A stretch of 64,000 nucleotides of DNA from contig NZ_JASJPW010000001.1 of NCBI RefSeq assembly GCF_030052995.1, positions 2,966,001 through 3,030,000 of the forward strand, read 5' to 3'. Shown here piece after piece: positions 18,628 through 29,411 of this stretch. The notes beneath the pieces are model-generated. The model searched no databases. It saw only the letters and a list, made by a program, of their open reading frames with translations, and had not been told where the DNA came from. Source of the stretch: Gemmobacter sp. 24YEA27. GTDB lineage: Bacteria; Pseudomonadota; Alphaproteobacteria; Rhodobacterales; Rhodobacteraceae. The position numbers and the translations under genes were made by a program. Position 1 is the stretch's first letter, and every line of letters begins with the position of its first letter.

Positions 18628-19554
18628 TCATCGGATATCAGTCGCCCCGGCAACGGCTCCCGGCCCCTCTCCCGCGCCGCCCCCCGCAGCCAGCCAGCGG
18701 CGAAACGAGGTGAGCGGCGCGCGTTCCGGGCGCGTGGCGGGCCAGACGAGGTAATAGGCGCCCGAGGCCGCGACCGCGCCACCCCAGGCTGGCACAAGCC
18801 GCCCGGAGGCGAGATCCCCCGCCGCAAGAAAGGTCGGCAACAGCGCCACCCCCATGCCATGCACGGCCGCCTGGGCCATGGTGGCGAACTGGTCGAACAG
18901 CATCGCGGGCGGGCGCTGACCCGGCAGATCATGGCTGGCGAACCAGCGCCCCCAGTCGCCCATCCGGCTTTCCAGCTGCAAAAGCGGCAGCGCCAGCAGA
19001 TCCGCCGCCCCGGTCAGCGGGCGTGTGAGCAGCGCAGGCGCCGCAAGCGCAATAACCTCTTCTTCCATGAGTTTCATGTAAGTGACCCCGGGCCAGTCCT
19101 CGCGGCCATAGTGGATGGCGGCATCGAAAGAGGTGCCGTCGAAATCAAAGGGCCGGAGCCGGGTCGAGAGGTTCACTGTCACCTCCGGATGCCCCGCCGC
19201 AAACCCCGCGAGGCGCGGCGCCAGCCAATGCATGCCAAAGGCCGGCAGGATCGACAGATGCAGCGTGCCGCCCGATGGGTTTGCCCGGAGCGCCAGCGAG
19301 GCATCTGACAGCAATTTCATAGCTTTGCGCACCTCTGCCACATAATCTCGCGCGGCCGGTGTCAGAACCAGCCGCTGACGTTCGCGCGCGACAAGGGGGG
19401 CGCCCAGCTGCCCTTCAAGCAGCTGGATCTGCCGCGAGACCGCGCCCTGGGTCAACGACAGCTCTGCCGCCGCCGCCGAGGCGGTGCCGAGCCGCTCCAG
19501 CGCCTCTAGCGCGGTAAGCGACGCGATGGACGGCAGATAGCGACGCGGCAGCAT
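18628..19554 (-). CDS. LysR-family transcriptional regulator, GcvA-like, divergent to gcdH
   Basis: About 308 residues. The winged helix-turn-helix (about 10-65) contains SLTQGAVSRQIQLLEGQLG and is followed by the LysR effector domain with the GcvA-like stretch FDGTSFDAAIHYG. I take the start at MLPRRYLPS (19554); an ATG 15 bases upstream is also possible. It is divergent from the glutaryl-CoA dehydrogenase gene with under 100 bases between, the usual setting for a regulator of gcdH. Confidence 0.87.
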   Translation of the reverse strand: MLPRRYLPSIASLTALEALERLGTASAAAAELSLTQGAVSRQIQLLEGQLGAPLVARERQRLVLTPAARDYVAEVRKAMKLLSDASLALRANPSGGTLHLSILPAFGMHWLAPRLAGFAAGHPEVTVNLSTRLRPFDFDGTSFDAAIHYGREDWPGVTYMKLMEEEVIALAAPALLTRPLTGAADLLALPLLQLESRMGDWGRWFASHDLPGQRPPAMLFDQFATMAQAAVHGMGVALLPTFLAAGDLASGRLVPAWGGAVAASGAYYLVWPATRPERAPLTSFRRWLAAGGGAGEGPGAVAGATDIR

Positions 19555-19648
19555 ATGAGTTTTCCTCATGATCCGGTGACAGAGTTTCGATACCCTGGCC
19601 GCGCCCTTCCATGCAATATGGCGGCAGATGATTCCGGAGGATCACCCC

Positions 19649-20880
19649 ATGTCAGATGCCAGCAGCACCCGCCCGAAACTGAAAGCCAAGGACGCCCCCG
19701 ACCTTTCGCGCTTTGACTGGGAGGATCCCTTCCGCCTGGAAGACCAGCTTTCGGAGGAAGAACGCGCCATTCGCGATGCGGCGCGCGCCTATGCCGAAGG
19801 CAAGCTGCAGCCCCGCGTGATTGAAGCCTTCCGCAATGAGGAAACCGACCCGTCGATCTTCCGCGAGATGGGCGGGATGGGGCTTCTGGGTGTGACCATC
19901 CCCGAGGAATATGGCGGGCTTGGCGCCTCTTACGTATCCTATGGTCTGGTCGCGCGCGAAGTCGAGCGCGTCGACAGCGGCTATCGTTCGATGATGTCAG
20001 TGCAGTCGAGCCTCGTCATGTACCGATCTACGCTTACGGGTCGGAAGAGCAGCGCCGGAAATATCTGCCGAAACTGGCCTCGGGTGAATGGATCGGCTGT
20101 TTCGGCCTGACCGAACCCGATGCCGGGTCTGACCCCGCAGGGATGAAGACCACCGCGAAGAAAACCGCGAATGGCTATGTCCTCAACGGGTCCAAAATGT
20201 GGATCTCGAACGCGCCGATCGCTGATGTTTTCGTGGTCTGGGCGAAATCCGAAGCGCATGGCGGCAAGATCCGCGGCTTCGTGCTCGACAAAGGCAGCAA
20301 AGGCCTGACGGCGCCGAAAGTCGGCGGCAAGATCAGCCTTCGCGCCTCGATCACCGGCGAGATCGTGATGGATCAGGTCGAGGTCGGCGAGGATGCGCTG
20401 CTGCCGCATGTCGAAGGTCTGAAAGGGCCATTCGGCTGCCTTAACCGCGCGCGCTACGGCATTTCCTGGGGCGTGCTGGGGGCTGCGGAATTCTGCCTCC
20501 ATGCCTCGCGCCAATATGGGCTGGACCGCAAGCAATTCGGCAAACCCCTTGCCCAGACGCAGCTTTACCAGCTGAAACTGGCGAATATGCTGACGCAGAT
20601 CAGCCTTGGCCTTCAGGCCAGCCTTCGCGTCGGACGGCTCCTGGATGAGGCCAATGCTGCGCCCGAGATGATCTCGCTGATCAAGCGCAACAATTGCGGC
20701 ATCGCGCTGGAGGCCGCCCGCCACGCCCGCGACATGCATGGCGGCAATGGCATTTCCGAGGAATTCCAGGTCATCCGCCATATGGTGAACCTTGAAACCG
20801 TCAATACATATGAGGGCACGCATGACATCCATGCGCTGATCCTTGGCCGCGCCATCACTGGACTGCAGGCGTTTTTCTGA
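19649..20880 (+). CDS. gcdH: Glutaryl-CoA dehydrogenase; reading frame broken near 20022
   Basis: An acyl-CoA dehydrogenase of about 410 residues that oxidises and decarboxylates glutaryl-CoA to crotonyl-CoA in lysine/tryptophan breakdown, passing electrons to ETF. CGGAGG lies 8 bases before the ATG. Conserved stretches are [28 protein letters not shown], the [14 protein letters not shown] stretch and the C-terminal catalytic Glu in [16 protein letters not shown]. After SSLVMY the frame must shift by one (expected [16 protein letters not shown]) because one C seems missing at TACC (20021-20024). Both halves are otherwise perfectly conserved, so a sequence error is likelier than a dead gene. 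The regulator next door supports the gcdH assignment. Confidence 0.87.
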
Positions 20881-20907
20881 TCCCGGCGCTGCCGCGTCGG
20901 TGACATC

Positions 20908-20938
20908 AAAGGGCGGATCCTGATGGATCTGCCCTTTT
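20908..20938 (+). terminator. Rho-independent terminator after gcdH
   Basis: AAAGGGCGGATCC / GGATCTGCCCTTT with a TGAT loop (13-bp stem, one G-U pair) and a TTTT run, 28 bases past the gcdH stop. The remaining gap up to 21200 shows no gene. Confidence 0.82.
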
Positions 20939-21200
20939 CATTTGCCTTTTCCGGCGCGACAGGACCTGCCCTGCGACCTGCGCGCCACATTGCGCATCCG
21001 TCCGACAACAGATTGTTCACGAATGCAGAGTTCACATTCCGGCGTGATCCCTTGCAGCAACCGTACCGACTGCCGATACTGGACAGCACGTGGTTCGCTG
21101 TGATGCCTGCGGCGTCGCAAGGGCCTGACCCTTCGCCAGACCTGAGCCAGATATCCCGGCCAGACCGGACAAAACACAGTTTAATGCTACAGGAGTGACG

Positions 21201-22135
21201 ATGTCCTTCCCCGACAGTGCCGACAACCTTCCGGCACATCCCGGCACTGAATGGCTGGCTGCGATGGAAAGCGTCGCCGACGAGGATGGCTATCTTGACC
21301 CGCTTGGCCCGAACCACTGGGCGTTTTTTGCCGAAACCGGCACGACATTACTGGTCACCTTTGAGCGTGCCGAACAGATCGAGGCCAATGACGGCAATAT
21401 GCCCGCGGCATGGGATCTCGCGAAACGCAATGGCTGGTCGCTGCTGTGTCTGATCGCGCGCGGCGAGACCTTCTGGCGCGCGCCCGAGGTCTGGGGCTAT
21501 TTCGACCGCCTCGTCGATGACGCCTTTTTTGACGATTTCGACCAGGTGCTGTTTTACGGCTCGGGCCCGCAGGCTATGCCGCCGCCTCTTATGTCGTAGC
21601 GGCCCCCGGGGCCCGGGCGCTTTTGCTGGCGCCGCGCGCCACGCTCGCGCCCGCCATCGCCGGCTGGGACCGCCGTCACCTGGCACAGCGGCGGCTCGAT
21701 TTCTCCAGCCGCTACGGCTACGCCCCCGACATGACCGAGGGCGCCGACCATGTCTGGCTGATCCATGACCCGCTTTCGCCCGGCGATAACGCCCATGCGG
21801 CGCTGTTCCGGCGCAATTGGACAACTATGCTGCACACCCGCTGGGGCGGCGAGCAGCCCGAGCGCAGCATGCCCGCCGGCGTCCTTGATCAGGTGATCCA
21901 GGCGGCGATGGCCGGCACCCTGACCCCTGCCGGTTTCGCCGCCCTGTGGCGCGCGCGCCGCCGGTCGCCGGCCTGGGTGCGCTCCCTCCTGACCGCCATT
22001 TCGGCCAAGGGCAATCGTCAGCGTCAGATCCGCGTGTTGCGTCAGGTGCTGTCCGAACAGCAGATCCCGCGATTCGAGCGGCGCCTCGCCGCGCTCCTCG
22101 CACAGAACGAGCCAGAGGGCACGGCCGAAGACTGA
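21201..22135 (+). CDS. Rhodobacteraceae protein usually named 'phosphoadenosine phosphosulfate reductase'; frame broken near 21569
   Basis: About 311 residues in two joined frames. The first part (PHSEDGYLDPLGPNHWAFF-type start, VWGYFDRLVDDAFFDDFDQVLFYGSG) runs into the second (GYAAASYVVAAPGARALLLAPRATLAPAIAGWD). One missing G in GGGCCCGCAGG at about 21569 explains the break. Homologues across Rhodobacterales carry the PAPS-reductase name, but no PAPS-reductase catalytic cysteine motif is visible, so I do not claim that reaction. AGGAG lies 6 bases before the ATG at 21201, which is preferred to a GTG six bases earlier. Confidence 0.75.
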
Positions 22136-22202
22136 ACCACAGACCTCAGAACGGGCAGCTCAGACCGGGCCACCGCATACCCCGGACCACTGCCAAACCC
22201 GG

Positions 22203-22610
22203 TCAGTGCTCGCCATATTCGATCAGCCCTTCGAGGTCTTCGGTCCTCGCCTCGGTCAGCCGCGCCTTGCAGCCATAGACGAGCAGCGGCTCTGCACTGC
22301 CGCCGCGCATCGCGTAGCCCTCGGCGGAACAGGCGGCATCGCGATAGGTGATCCAGGCGCGCTGCGCCGCGCGCAGCTCCGCCGGACCGCCCTTCAGCGC
22401 CGCAGGCAGATCCGCGTCCCACGCCTGCAACAGCGTCATCGCCTCTTTATAGCGCTGGTTCAGCAGCTCATCCGCCGCCTGCCATTCCGCAGCGGCGCAT
22501 TCGTTCAGATCCGCCTGCACCATGGCATTCGCGCAATCGGCATCCTGCGCCGCCGCCTGCCCGGCCTGCCCCGCCAGAGCCATCAGAACAATCAGTGCAA
22601 ATCGTGTCAT
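22203..22610 (-). CDS. Lysozyme inhibitor LprI-like (DUF1311) secreted protein
   Basis: A 135-residue protein with a signal peptide (about 1-21, ending QAAAQ) and a DUF1311 domain. Its cysteines pair as in the family: DCANAMVQADLNECAA, DAACSAEG and YGCKARLTEAR, with the AQRAWITYRDAAC helix. Acts in the periplasm; LprI-like domains inhibit lysozyme or act as small structural modules. Its start overlaps the stop of the GFA gene by four bases (ATGA), so the two are coupled. Confidence 0.85.
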   Translation of the reverse strand: MTRFALIVLMALAGQAGQAAAQDADCANAMVQADLNECAAAEWQAADELLNQRYKEAMTLLQAWDADLPAALKGGPAELRAAQRAWITYRDAACSAEGYAMRGGSAEPLLVYGCKARLTEARTEDLEGLIEYGEH

Positions 22611-22963
22611 CGTGAAGCTCCATCCACCAGTTTCGCCCGCGCCGCCAGCGCATGGCCATCTACCCCGTCGAGGCAGCGCGCATTGACCGCCACAATCTCG
22701 CTGCCATCCGGCATCGCGCCGAGGGAATAGCTCTGCACCCCGCAGGTCTTACAAAAGTAATGCCGGATGACATGATCATGGAAAAGATATTCCGTGCTGG
22801 CACCGGCGCCCTTTTCCAGCGTGAATCCGGCCGCCGAAGCGAACACCAGCACCGCCCCGATCCGGCTGCATCGCGAGCAATTGCAGATCACCGGCGCCTC
22901 CAGCGAGACGTCGACACTGTAGCGCACAGCTCCACACTGACATCCGCCCCTATGGCTGGCCAT
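22607..22963 (-). CDS. GFA (DUF636) family zinc protein
   Basis: A 118-residue member of the glutathione-dependent formaldehyde-activating (GFA/Mss4-fold) family. The zinc ligands are visible: GGCQCGAVRYS, CNCSRCSR and YFCKTCGVQSYS. The start at 22963 follows AAAGGAG; an upstream in-frame Met is rejected because family members begin just before GxCxCG. Substrate unknown; only some family members act on formaldehyde adducts. First gene of a pair with the LprI-like gene. Confidence 0.88.
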   Translation of the reverse strand: MASHRGGCQCGAVRYSVDVSLEAPVICNCSRCSRIGAVLVFASAAGFTLEKGAGASTEYLFHDHVIRHYFCKTCGVQSYSLGAMPDGSEIVAVNARCLDGVDGHALAARAKLVDGASR

Positions 22964-23043
22964 CGGATTCTCTCCTTTACGATCCGTCCCGATCCTGGCG
23001 GAAGTCTCTGGCAAAGACACGCGGTTTCGGCTAGCTGCGGGGT

Positions 23044-24087
23044 ATGGAAAACAGCTTTGAGATCCGCCGCCCCGATGACTGGCATCTGCATCTGCGCGAT
23101 GGCGCGATGCTGGAAGGCGTATTGCCCGAATCTGCGCGCGATTTTGCCCGCGCGATCATCATGCCCAACCTGGTGCCGCCGGTTGTGACCGCGAAAGACG
23201 CGCGCGCTTACCGCGACCGCATTCTGAGCGCCCTGCCCGAAGGCATGGCGTTCGAGCCGCTGATGACCCTTTACCTGACCGAGGAAACCGACCCCGCCGA
23301 TGTGGCGCAGGCGGCGGCTTCGGGGCTGATCAAGGCGGTCAAGCTCTACCCTGCGGGTGCCACGACCAATTCTCACTCCGGCGTGCGGAATTTCGATAAG
23401 GTCATGCCAGTGCTTGAGAAAATGGCCGGGATCGGCCTGCCGCTCTGCACCCATGGCGAGGTGACGACGGCCGAGGTCGATATCTTCGACCGCGAGGCGG
23501 CATTCATCGACACGGTGCTCGATCCGCTGCGCAGGCGCCTGCCCGGGCTGCGGGTGGTGATGGAACATATCACCACCGAAGAAGGTGTCGCCTATGCGGC
23601 AGAGGGCGGAGAGACGCTGGCGGCGACGATCACCACGCATCACCTGATCATCAATCGCAACCATATCCTCGTGGGCGGCATCAAACCGCATTACTATTGC
23701 CTGCCGGTCGCCAAGCGCGAGAAACACCGCCAGGCTTTGCGCCGCGCCGCCACTTCGGGCAGCCCGCGCTATTTCCTTGGCACCGATTCCGCGCCACATA
23801 CCGACGCGCTGAAAGAACATGCCTGCGGCTGCGCCGGCTGCTTCACCGCGACGAATACGATGCCGCTCCTGGCGCATGTCTTCGAAGAAGAAAACGCGCT
23901 CGACCGGCTCGAGGCCTTCACCTCGCTGAATGGCCCCGCCTTTTACCGGCTGCCGGTCAATGAGGCGAAACTGCGCCTCGTCAAAGGCGCAGCGCCCACC
24001 GCTTTCCCGGAAAAAATCGAGACCGGCGCTGGCCCGGTCACCGTCTTCAACCCCGGCTTTCCCGTCCTTTGGTCGGTCGAAAGCTGA
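23044..24087 (+). CDS. pyrC: Dihydroorotase (class II)
   Basis: A 347-residue zinc amidohydrolase that cyclises carbamoyl-aspartate to dihydroorotate, the third step of pyrimidine synthesis. Metal ligands are in place: HLHLRDG (residues 14-20), the carboxylated Lys in [11 protein letters not shown] (near 100), CTHGE (near 138), the H of MEHITT and the Asp of GTDSAPH (near 248). Length matches E. coli-type PyrC. It is followed by a hairpin repeat and then pyrE, the enzyme two steps later, in the same orientation. Confidence 0.95.
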   Translation: MENSFEIRRPDDWHLHLRDGAMLEGVLPESARDFARAIIMPNLVPPVVTAKDARAYRDRILSALPEGMAFEPLMTLYLTEETDPADVAQAAASGLIKAVKLYPAGATTNSHSGVRNFDKVMPVLEKMAGIGLPLCTHGEVTTAEVDIFDREAAFIDTVLDPLRRRLPGLRVVMEHITTEEGVAYAAEGGETLAATITTHHLIINRNHILVGGIKPHYYCLPVAKREKHRQALRRAATSGSPRYFLGTDSAPHTDALKEHACGCAGCFTATNTMPLLAHVFEEENALDRLEAFTSLNGPAFYRLPVNEAKLRLVKGAAPTAFPEKIETGAGPVTVFNPGFPVLWSVES

Positions 24088-24090
24088 TTT

Positions 24091-24169
24091 CCTCTTGACT
24101 TAAATACTCCCGCCGGAGGCGCCTTTCGCCAGCCGGGGAAGCCTCCGGCGGGTGTATTTTCTCAAGAGG
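24091..24169. repeat. Inverted-repeat element between pyrC and pyrE (divergent variant)
   Basis: The left arm (24091-24120: CCTCTTGACTTAAATACTCC then CGCCGGAGGC) pairs with the right arm (24141-24169: GCCTCCGGCGGGTGTATTTT then CTCAAGAGG), with few mismatches and a 20-base loop. It shares the GCCTCCGGCGGG module with the other copies but differs in the distal half. Confidence 0.82.
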
Positions 24170-24189
24170 ACACTGCAAAGGAGCACTGA

Positions 24190-24867
24190 ATGATCCCCGC
24201 TGCCTTCCCCTCGAAAGAAGAGATCGCCCGTCTGACCGCCCGCGCCTTCCTTGAGATTGGCGCGGTGCATTTCAACGCGCGCGAACCTTTCACGCTGGCC
24301 TCTGGTCTGCCGTCGCCGACCTATATCGATTGCCGCAAGCTGATCTCCTATCCGCGCATCCGCTCGATGCTGATGGATTTCATGGCGGTGACCGTGATGC
24401 GCGAGGCCGGGTTCGAGGCCTTCGACAATATCGCAGGCGGCGAGACGGCGGGTATCCCCTTCGCGGCACTGGTGGCCGAGCGGCTCGCCTTGCCGATGAC
24501 CTATGTGCGCAAGAAGCCGAAAGGCTATGGCCGCAATGCCCGGATTGAAGGCACCATGACCGAGGGGCAGCGCGTGCTGCTGGTCGAAGATCTGACCACC
24601 GATGGCGGCTCGAAACTCAGTTTTGTCGATGCAATCCGCGAGACAGGTGCCACCTGTAACCATACGACCGTGATCTTCTATTACGGCATTTTCAAAGAGA
24701 CCGAGGCGCGGCTGGCCGAACATGGCGTAAGCCTGTCCTGGCTCTGCACCTGGTGGGATATGCTGGCCGAGGCGAAAGCTCAGGGCTCCTTCGACCAGGA
24801 AACGCTGGAGGGTGTCGAAGACTTCCTCAACGACCCGCGTGGCTGGCAGGCGGCCCGCGCGAAGTAG
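24190..24867 (+). CDS. pyrE: Orotate phosphoribosyltransferase
   Basis: A 225-residue enzyme joining orotate and PRPP to give OMP. The PRPP-binding motif [13 protein letters not shown] lies at about residues 129-141, and the orotate side carries [15 protein letters not shown] and [21 protein letters not shown] lies upstream of the ATG. It pairs with pyrC; the hairpin between them may lower read-through. Confidence 0.95.
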   Translation: MIPAAFPSKEEIARLTARAFLEIGAVHFNAREPFTLASGLPSPTYIDCRKLISYPRIRSMLMDFMAVTVMREAGFEAFDNIAGGETAGIPFAALVAERLALPMTYVRKKPKGYGRNARIEGTMTEGQRVLLVEDLTTDGGSKLSFVDAIRETGATCNHTTVIFYYGIFKETEARLAEHGVSLSWLCTWWDMLAEAKAQGSFDQETLEGVEDFLNDPRGWQAARAK

Positions 24868-25131
24868 AGCGGGAAACCGCCGGGCTGGCCGGGAACCCGG
24901 ATAATCTTTCGGTATTCCGCCCCCTCGGCCCCGCCGAGGCCCGCATACGAATCGCGAAACCCGTCTTTCCTCCAGACAGGATACGCAAGATATGGTATGC
25001 TCAGGCTCAGATACCCCAGGCCACTCTGCCAGAGCCGGCTTATCCTGTCACTTTTCCACAGACCTGTGCAGCGGTTGCTCTGACGCGCCCTGACAGGCTA
25101 AAGCTGATCCCTTAATGGGGCGCAGGTGATC

Positions 25132-26637
25132 ATGAACGAAGTCGCGAAAATCCGCAGCGATCTGCCGGCGCCGGCCGTGACCGAGGCGCTGCCGCAGAAT
25201 ATCGAGGCCGAGCAGCAGCTGCTCGGCGCGATCCTCGTCAATAATGACATCTATGACCGCATCGCCAGTGTGGTGAAGACCGAGCATTTCTACGACCCGG
25301 TGCATCGCCGGATCTTTGATATCGCCGCCTCGCGGATCCAGAGGAATGCGTTGGCCTCTCCGGTGACCCTGAAGGCGTTTCTCGAAGAGGATGAGGGGCT
25401 GAAAGAGCTCGGCGGCGCCGCCTATCTGGTGCGTCTGGCGGGGGCTGCGATCTCGGCTTTTGCCGCCCGCGACTATGCGCAGATGATCTATGATCTGGCG
25501 GTGCGGCGTGAGCTGATCCAGCTGGGCAAAGACATCGCCGACCGCGCCGGCAAGGTCGATATCGACTCCGAGCCGCGCGCCCAGATCACCGAGGCCGAAC
25601 AGAGGCTTTACAAACTGGGCGAGCAGGGCGTGGCCGAGCGCGGCTTTCAGAGCTTCCTCAAGGCCGCAACCGATGCGGTCAATGTGGCGAATGCCGCCTA
25701 TCAGCGTGGCGGCGGTCTGGCAGGGATTTCGACCGGGCTGGTCGATCTCGACAAGAAGATGGGCGGGCTGCATGAGAGCGACCTGATCATCCTCGCCGGG
25801 CGCCCCTCGATGGGAAAAACCTCGCTTGCGACCAATATCGCCTTCAACGTGGCCAAGGCCTATAAGCGCGGCCGCAAGCCCGACGGGCATGAGGGGGCGG
25901 TCGAGGGCGGTGTGGTCGGCTTCTTCTCGCTCGAGATGTCGGCCGAGCAGTTGGCGGCGCGGATCCTCTCCGAGGCCTCCGAGGTGCCGTCGGAACAGAT
26001 CCGGCGCGGCGATATGACCGAGCCCGAGTTCCGCCGCTTTGTCGATGCCGCGAAATCGCTGGAAAGCTGCCCGCTCTACATCGACGACACGCCGGCTTTG
26101 CCGATCAGCCAGGTCGCAGCGCGGGCGCGGCGGCTGAAGCGGACGCATGGGCTGGATGTGCTGATGATCGACTACCTGCAGCTTCTGAAGGGCTCGTCGA
26201 AAAGCTCAGAGGCGAACCGGGTGCAGGAGGTCTCCGAAATCACGCAAGGCCTGAAAGCCATCGCCAAAGAACTGAACGTGCCGGTGATCGCGCTGTCACA
26301 GCTGTCTCGCCAGGTGGAGAGCCGGGAAGACAAGCGGCCGCAGCTCTCTGATCTGCGCGAATCCGGCTCGATCGAGCAGGACGCGGATGTGGTGATGTTC
26401 GTCTATCGTGAGGAATATTACAAAGAACGCGAAAAGCCCGGCGATCATGAGCTGGAGAAAATGGCGGCCTGGCAGCAGATCATGGAACAATGCCATGGCA
26501 AGGCAGAAGTCATCCTCGGCAAGCAGCGCCACGGGCCGATCGGTTCGGTGGAACTGTCCTTTGAGGGCCGTTTCACCCGCTTTGGCAACCTCGCCCGACC
26601 CTGGGATGGCGGCGCCGGCCCGGATGGGGGCTTTTGA
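25132..26637 (+). CDS. dnaB: Replicative DNA helicase DnaB
   Basis: A 501-residue hexameric helicase that unwinds DNA at the replication fork. An N-terminal DnaB domain (about 20-125, with PQNIEAEQQLLGAIL) is joined to a RecA-type ATPase with Walker A GRPSMGKTS (near residue 222), LFSLEMS-type motif (FFSLEMSAEQLA), Walker B MIDYLQLL and the LRESGSIEQDAD motif. An in-frame GTG lies 6 bases upstream of the ATG chosen; neither has a strong ribosome-binding site. No intein is present. Confidence 0.95.
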   Translation: MNEVAKIRSDLPAPAVTEALPQNIEAEQQLLGAILVNNDIYDRIASVVKTEHFYDPVHRRIFDIAASRIQRNALASPVTLKAFLEEDEGLKELGGAAYLVRLAGAAISAFAARDYAQMIYDLAVRRELIQLGKDIADRAGKVDIDSEPRAQITEAEQRLYKLGEQGVAERGFQSFLKAATDAVNVANAAYQRGGGLAGISTGLVDLDKKMGGLHESDLIILAGRPSMGKTSLATNIAFNVAKAYKRGRKPDGHEGAVEGGVVGFFSLEMSAEQLAARILSEASEVPSEQIRRGDMTEPEFRRFVDAAKSLESCPLYIDDTPALPISQVAARARRLKRTHGLDVLMIDYLQLLKGSSKSSEANRVQEVSEITQGLKAIAKELNVPVIALSQLSRQVESREDKRPQLSDLRESGSIEQDADVVMFVYREEYYKEREKPGDHELEKMAAWQQIMEQCHGKAEVILGKQRHGPIGSVELSFEGRFTRFGNLARPWDGGAGPDGGF

Positions 26638-26676
26638 TGGCTGAGGGCGCAGAGGGGGCTCTGCCCCCTCACCCCC

Positions 26677-26746
26677 GGGATATTTAAGGACAGATGAAAG
26701 ACAATGCCGATTTCATCTGTCCTTAAATATCCCCGCCGGAGGCTCC
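26677..26746. repeat. Perfect 23-bp inverted repeat between dnaB and alr
   Basis: Left arm 26677-26699 (GGGATATTTAAGGACAGATG then AAA) and right arm 26711-26733 are exact reverse complements around an 11-base loop. The right arm continues into GCCGGAGGC, the module that flanks most copies. A strong candidate terminator for dnaB. Confidence 0.93.
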
Positions 26747-26814
26747 CTGCCTGACCAGAGGCGCCGCGATTTCCCCCTTGACCCCAGATTTCCAGATGCC
26801 AGGAAGTTATCCTC

Positions 26815-27864
26815 ATGGCCACATCGTCCCTCACCGTTGATCTCGACGCCATCGCCGCCAACTGGCGCGCGCTGGACCGTCTTTCCGCGCCCGAAGTGCA
26901 GACCGCTGCGGTGGTCAAAGCCGATGCTTACGGTCTGGGCGCCGGCAAGGTGGCGCGGGCTTTGGCCTGGGCCGGGGCGCGGCGCTTTTTTGTCGCAGCC
27001 GCCGAAGAAGGCGCGGCGGTGCGTCAGGCGCTTGGGCCCGGGCCGCAGATCAACATCCTTTCGGGCCATATGGCCGGCGACACTGAGATGCTCAATGATC
27101 TTGAGCTGACACCGATGCTCAACAGCCTTGAGCAGATCACCCGCCATCTGGAGGCGCTGCCGGGCCATCCGTTCGGGGTCCAGCTCGACAGCGGGATGAA
27201 CCGGCTCGGCGTTGAGCCGGTGGAATGGCAGGCGGTGGCGCCGATCATCATCGAGGCCGGCCCGGCGATGCTGATGAGCCATCTCGCCTGTGCCGATGAG
27301 CCGGACCATCCCATGAACCAGGCGCAGCTGGAAGCCTTCCATGAGATGACCGATGGCACCGGCCTGCCGCGCAGCTTTGCCGCCACGGGGGGCATCCTGC
27401 TGGGGCCGAAATATCATTTCGACCTGACCCGCGCCGGGATCGGGCTTTATGGCGGGCGGCCGTTCGAAATGGCCGAGCGCGTTGTCACCCTGTCTTTGCC
27501 GGTGATCCAGACCCGCGATGTAATGCCCGGCGAAGCGGTTGGCTATGCCGCGTCATGGGAGCCGGAAGTGCCCTCGGTCATCGCCACGGTGGCTGCCGGC
27601 TATGCCGACGGCCTGCCGCGCACCCTTTCGAACAATGCGGTCTTGTGGGATGGCGACACGCCCTGCCCGCTGATCGGCCGGGTTTCGATGGATCTGATCA
27701 CCGTCGATGTCACCCATCTGAAAGAGATCCCGAAAAGCCTCGATATTCTCGGGCCGCATCAGTCGGTGGATGATCTGGCCGATGCGGCCGGCACCATCGG
27801 CTATGAGATCCTCACCGGGCTCGGCAAGCGCTACAGCCGCCGTTATCTCGAGACGCGCGGGTGA
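26815..27864 (+). CDS. alr: Alanine racemase
   Basis: A 349-residue PLP enzyme making D-alanine for peptidoglycan. The cofactor Lys is in [11 protein letters not shown] (near residue 35), the conserved substrate loop is [10 protein letters not shown], and the second catalytic Tyr is in AGYADGLPR (near 263). VSMDLITVD lies near the C-terminus. It ends in a GTGA overlap with mlaE, so it leads an alr-mlaE-mlaF operon. Confidence 0.95.
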   Translation: MATSSLTVDLDAIAANWRALDRLSAPEVQTAAVVKADAYGLGAGKVARALAWAGARRFFVAAAEEGAAVRQALGPGPQINILSGHMAGDTEMLNDLELTPMLNSLEQITRHLEALPGHPFGVQLDSGMNRLGVEPVEWQAVAPIIIEAGPAMLMSHLACADEPDHPMNQAQLEAFHEMTDGTGLPRSFAATGGILLGPKYHFDLTRAGIGLYGGRPFEMAERVVTLSLPVIQTRDVMPGEAVGYAASWEPEVPSVIATVAAGYADGLPRTLSNNAVLWDGDTPCPLIGRVSMDLITVDVTHLKEIPKSLDILGPHQSVDDLADAAGTIGYEILTGLGKRYSRRYLETRG

Positions 27865-28661
27865 CGGGGATGCTGAACGGACGGCCAGCGGGTTTCCTGG
27901 CGGCACTCGGGCGGCCGGTGCTGGAGCTGCTTGCAGCGATCGGGCGGGTGGCGCTATTCGCGATGGTGGCGGTGAGCCATATCTTCCGGCCGCCGTTTTA
28001 CTGGCGCGAATTCGGCCAGGCGGTGATGCAGATCGGCTGGTTCTCGCTGCCGGTTGTGGGCATGACCGCGATTTTCACCGGCGGCGCTCTGGCGCTTCAG
28101 ATCTATGCCGGCGGCAACCGTTTCGGGGCCGAGGCCGTGGTGCCGCAAATCGTCGCCATCGGCATGGCGCGCGAGCTTGGCCCGGTCTTAGGCGGGCTGA
28201 TGGTGGCGGCGCGGGTGGCCTCTTCTATTGCCGCCGAGATCGGGACGATGAAAGTCACCGAACAGATCGATGCGCTGACCACGCTTTCGACCGATCCGAT
28301 GAAATATCTGACCGTGCCGCGCCTGCTGGCGGCGGTGCTGACGTTGCCGGTGCTGGTCGCGGTCGGCGATTCCATCGGGATCATGGGCGGCTGGCTTGTG
28401 GGGGTGACGCGGCTTGATTTCAACTCGGCCACCTATATCAGGAACACCGTCGATTTCCTGCAGGTCTGGGACATCGGCTCGGGCCTTGTGAAGGGCGCGG
28501 TCTTTGGCTTCATCGTGGCGCTGATGGGCTGCTGGCATGGGATGAATTCGGGGCGTGGCGCCCAGGGCGTGGGGGCGGCGACCAAATCTGCCGTTGTCTC
28601 GGCCTCGGTGCTGATCCTCGCCGCCAATTATCTGCTTACGGAGGCCTTCTTCTCGGCATGA
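27861..28661 (+). CDS. mlaE: MlaE-family ABC transporter permease (phospholipid transport)
   Basis: A 266-residue inner-membrane permease with five to six helices, including the conserved [14 protein letters not shown] and [24 protein letters not shown] regions. It pairs with the MlaF ATPase to move phospholipid between the membranes and preserve outer-membrane asymmetry. The GTG at 27861 overlaps the alr stop; an ATG 9 bases on is an alternative. Its stop overlaps the mlaF start. No MlaD (MCE) gene follows here. Confidence 0.92.
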   Translation: MTGMLNGRPAGFLAALGRPVLELLAAIGRVALFAMVAVSHIFRPPFYWREFGQAVMQIGWFSLPVVGMTAIFTGGALALQIYAGGNRFGAEAVVPQIVAIGMARELGPVLGGLMVAARVASSIAAEIGTMKVTEQIDALTTLSTDPMKYLTVPRLLAAVLTLPVLVAVGDSIGIMGGWLVGVTRLDFNSATYIRNTVDFLQVWDIGSGLVKGAVFGFIVALMGCWHGMNSGRGAQGVGAATKSAVVSASVLILAANYLLTEAFFSA

Positions 28662-29404
28662 TAGAGCTCAGCGGCGTATATAAGGCCTTTGGCAGCAATC
28701 AGGTGCTGAACGGCGTCGATCTGAGCATCGCGCGCGGCGAGAGCATGGTGATCATCGGGGGCTCGGGCACCGGCAAATCGGTGATGCTGAAATCGGTGCT
28801 GGGGCTGGTGACGCCGGATCGCGGCACGATCACGCTTGACGGCCAGGATGTGGCGCGTCACGAGCGTGACGCCTTTCTGGCGCGGTTCGGGATGCTGTTC
28901 CAGGGCGCGGCTTTGTTCGATTCGATGCCGGTCTGGGAGAATGTCGCCTTCCGTCTGCTGCGCGGCAGCCTGAAACGCCCCAAACGCGAGGCACGGGAAA
29001 TTGCGGTCGAGAAACTGCGCCGCGTGGGCCTCGGACCCCAGGTCGCCGACCTCTTCCCGGCCGAGCTCTCGGGCGGCATGCAAAAGCGCGTCGGCCTCGC
29101 CCGCGCCATTGCCGCCAATCCGGAGATCATCTTCTTCGATGAGCCGACCACTGGTCTCGACCCGATCATGTCGGGGGTGATCAATGAGCTGATCCGCGAG
29201 ATCGTGCGTGAGATGGGCGCGACCGCAATGACAATCACCCATGACATGACCAGCGTGCGCGCCATTGCCGACAAGGTCGCGATGCTGCATGGAGGCATCG
29301 TACGCTGGACAGGGTCTGTCACTGAAATGGACCAGACATCAGACCCTTACGTGCAACAGTTCATTCATGGTCGCGCCGAAGGCCCGATCCCTTCCCTGCG
29401 CTGA
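28658..29404 (+). CDS. mlaF: MlaF-family ABC transporter ATP-binding protein
   Basis: A 248-residue ATPase: Walker A GGSGTGKS (34-41), Q-loop MLFQGAALF, signature LSGGMQKR (near 138), Walker B IIFFDEPT (near 157) and the switch His in ITHDM. FDEPTTGLDP is typical of the Mla family. The start overlaps the mlaE stop (ATGA), giving tightly coupled translation. The expected MCE substrate-binding partner is not in this window. Confidence 0.93.
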   Translation: MIELSGVYKAFGSNQVLNGVDLSIARGESMVIIGGSGTGKSVMLKSVLGLVTPDRGTITLDGQDVARHERDAFLARFGMLFQGAALFDSMPVWENVAFRLLRGSLKRPKREAREIAVEKLRRVGLGPQVADLFPAELSGGMQKRVGLARAIAANPEIIFFDEPTTGLDPIMSGVINELIREIVREMGATAMTITHDMTSVRAIADKVAMLHGGIVRWTGSVTEMDQTSDPYVQQFIHGRAEGPIPSLR

Positions 29405-29411
29405 GGCTGTG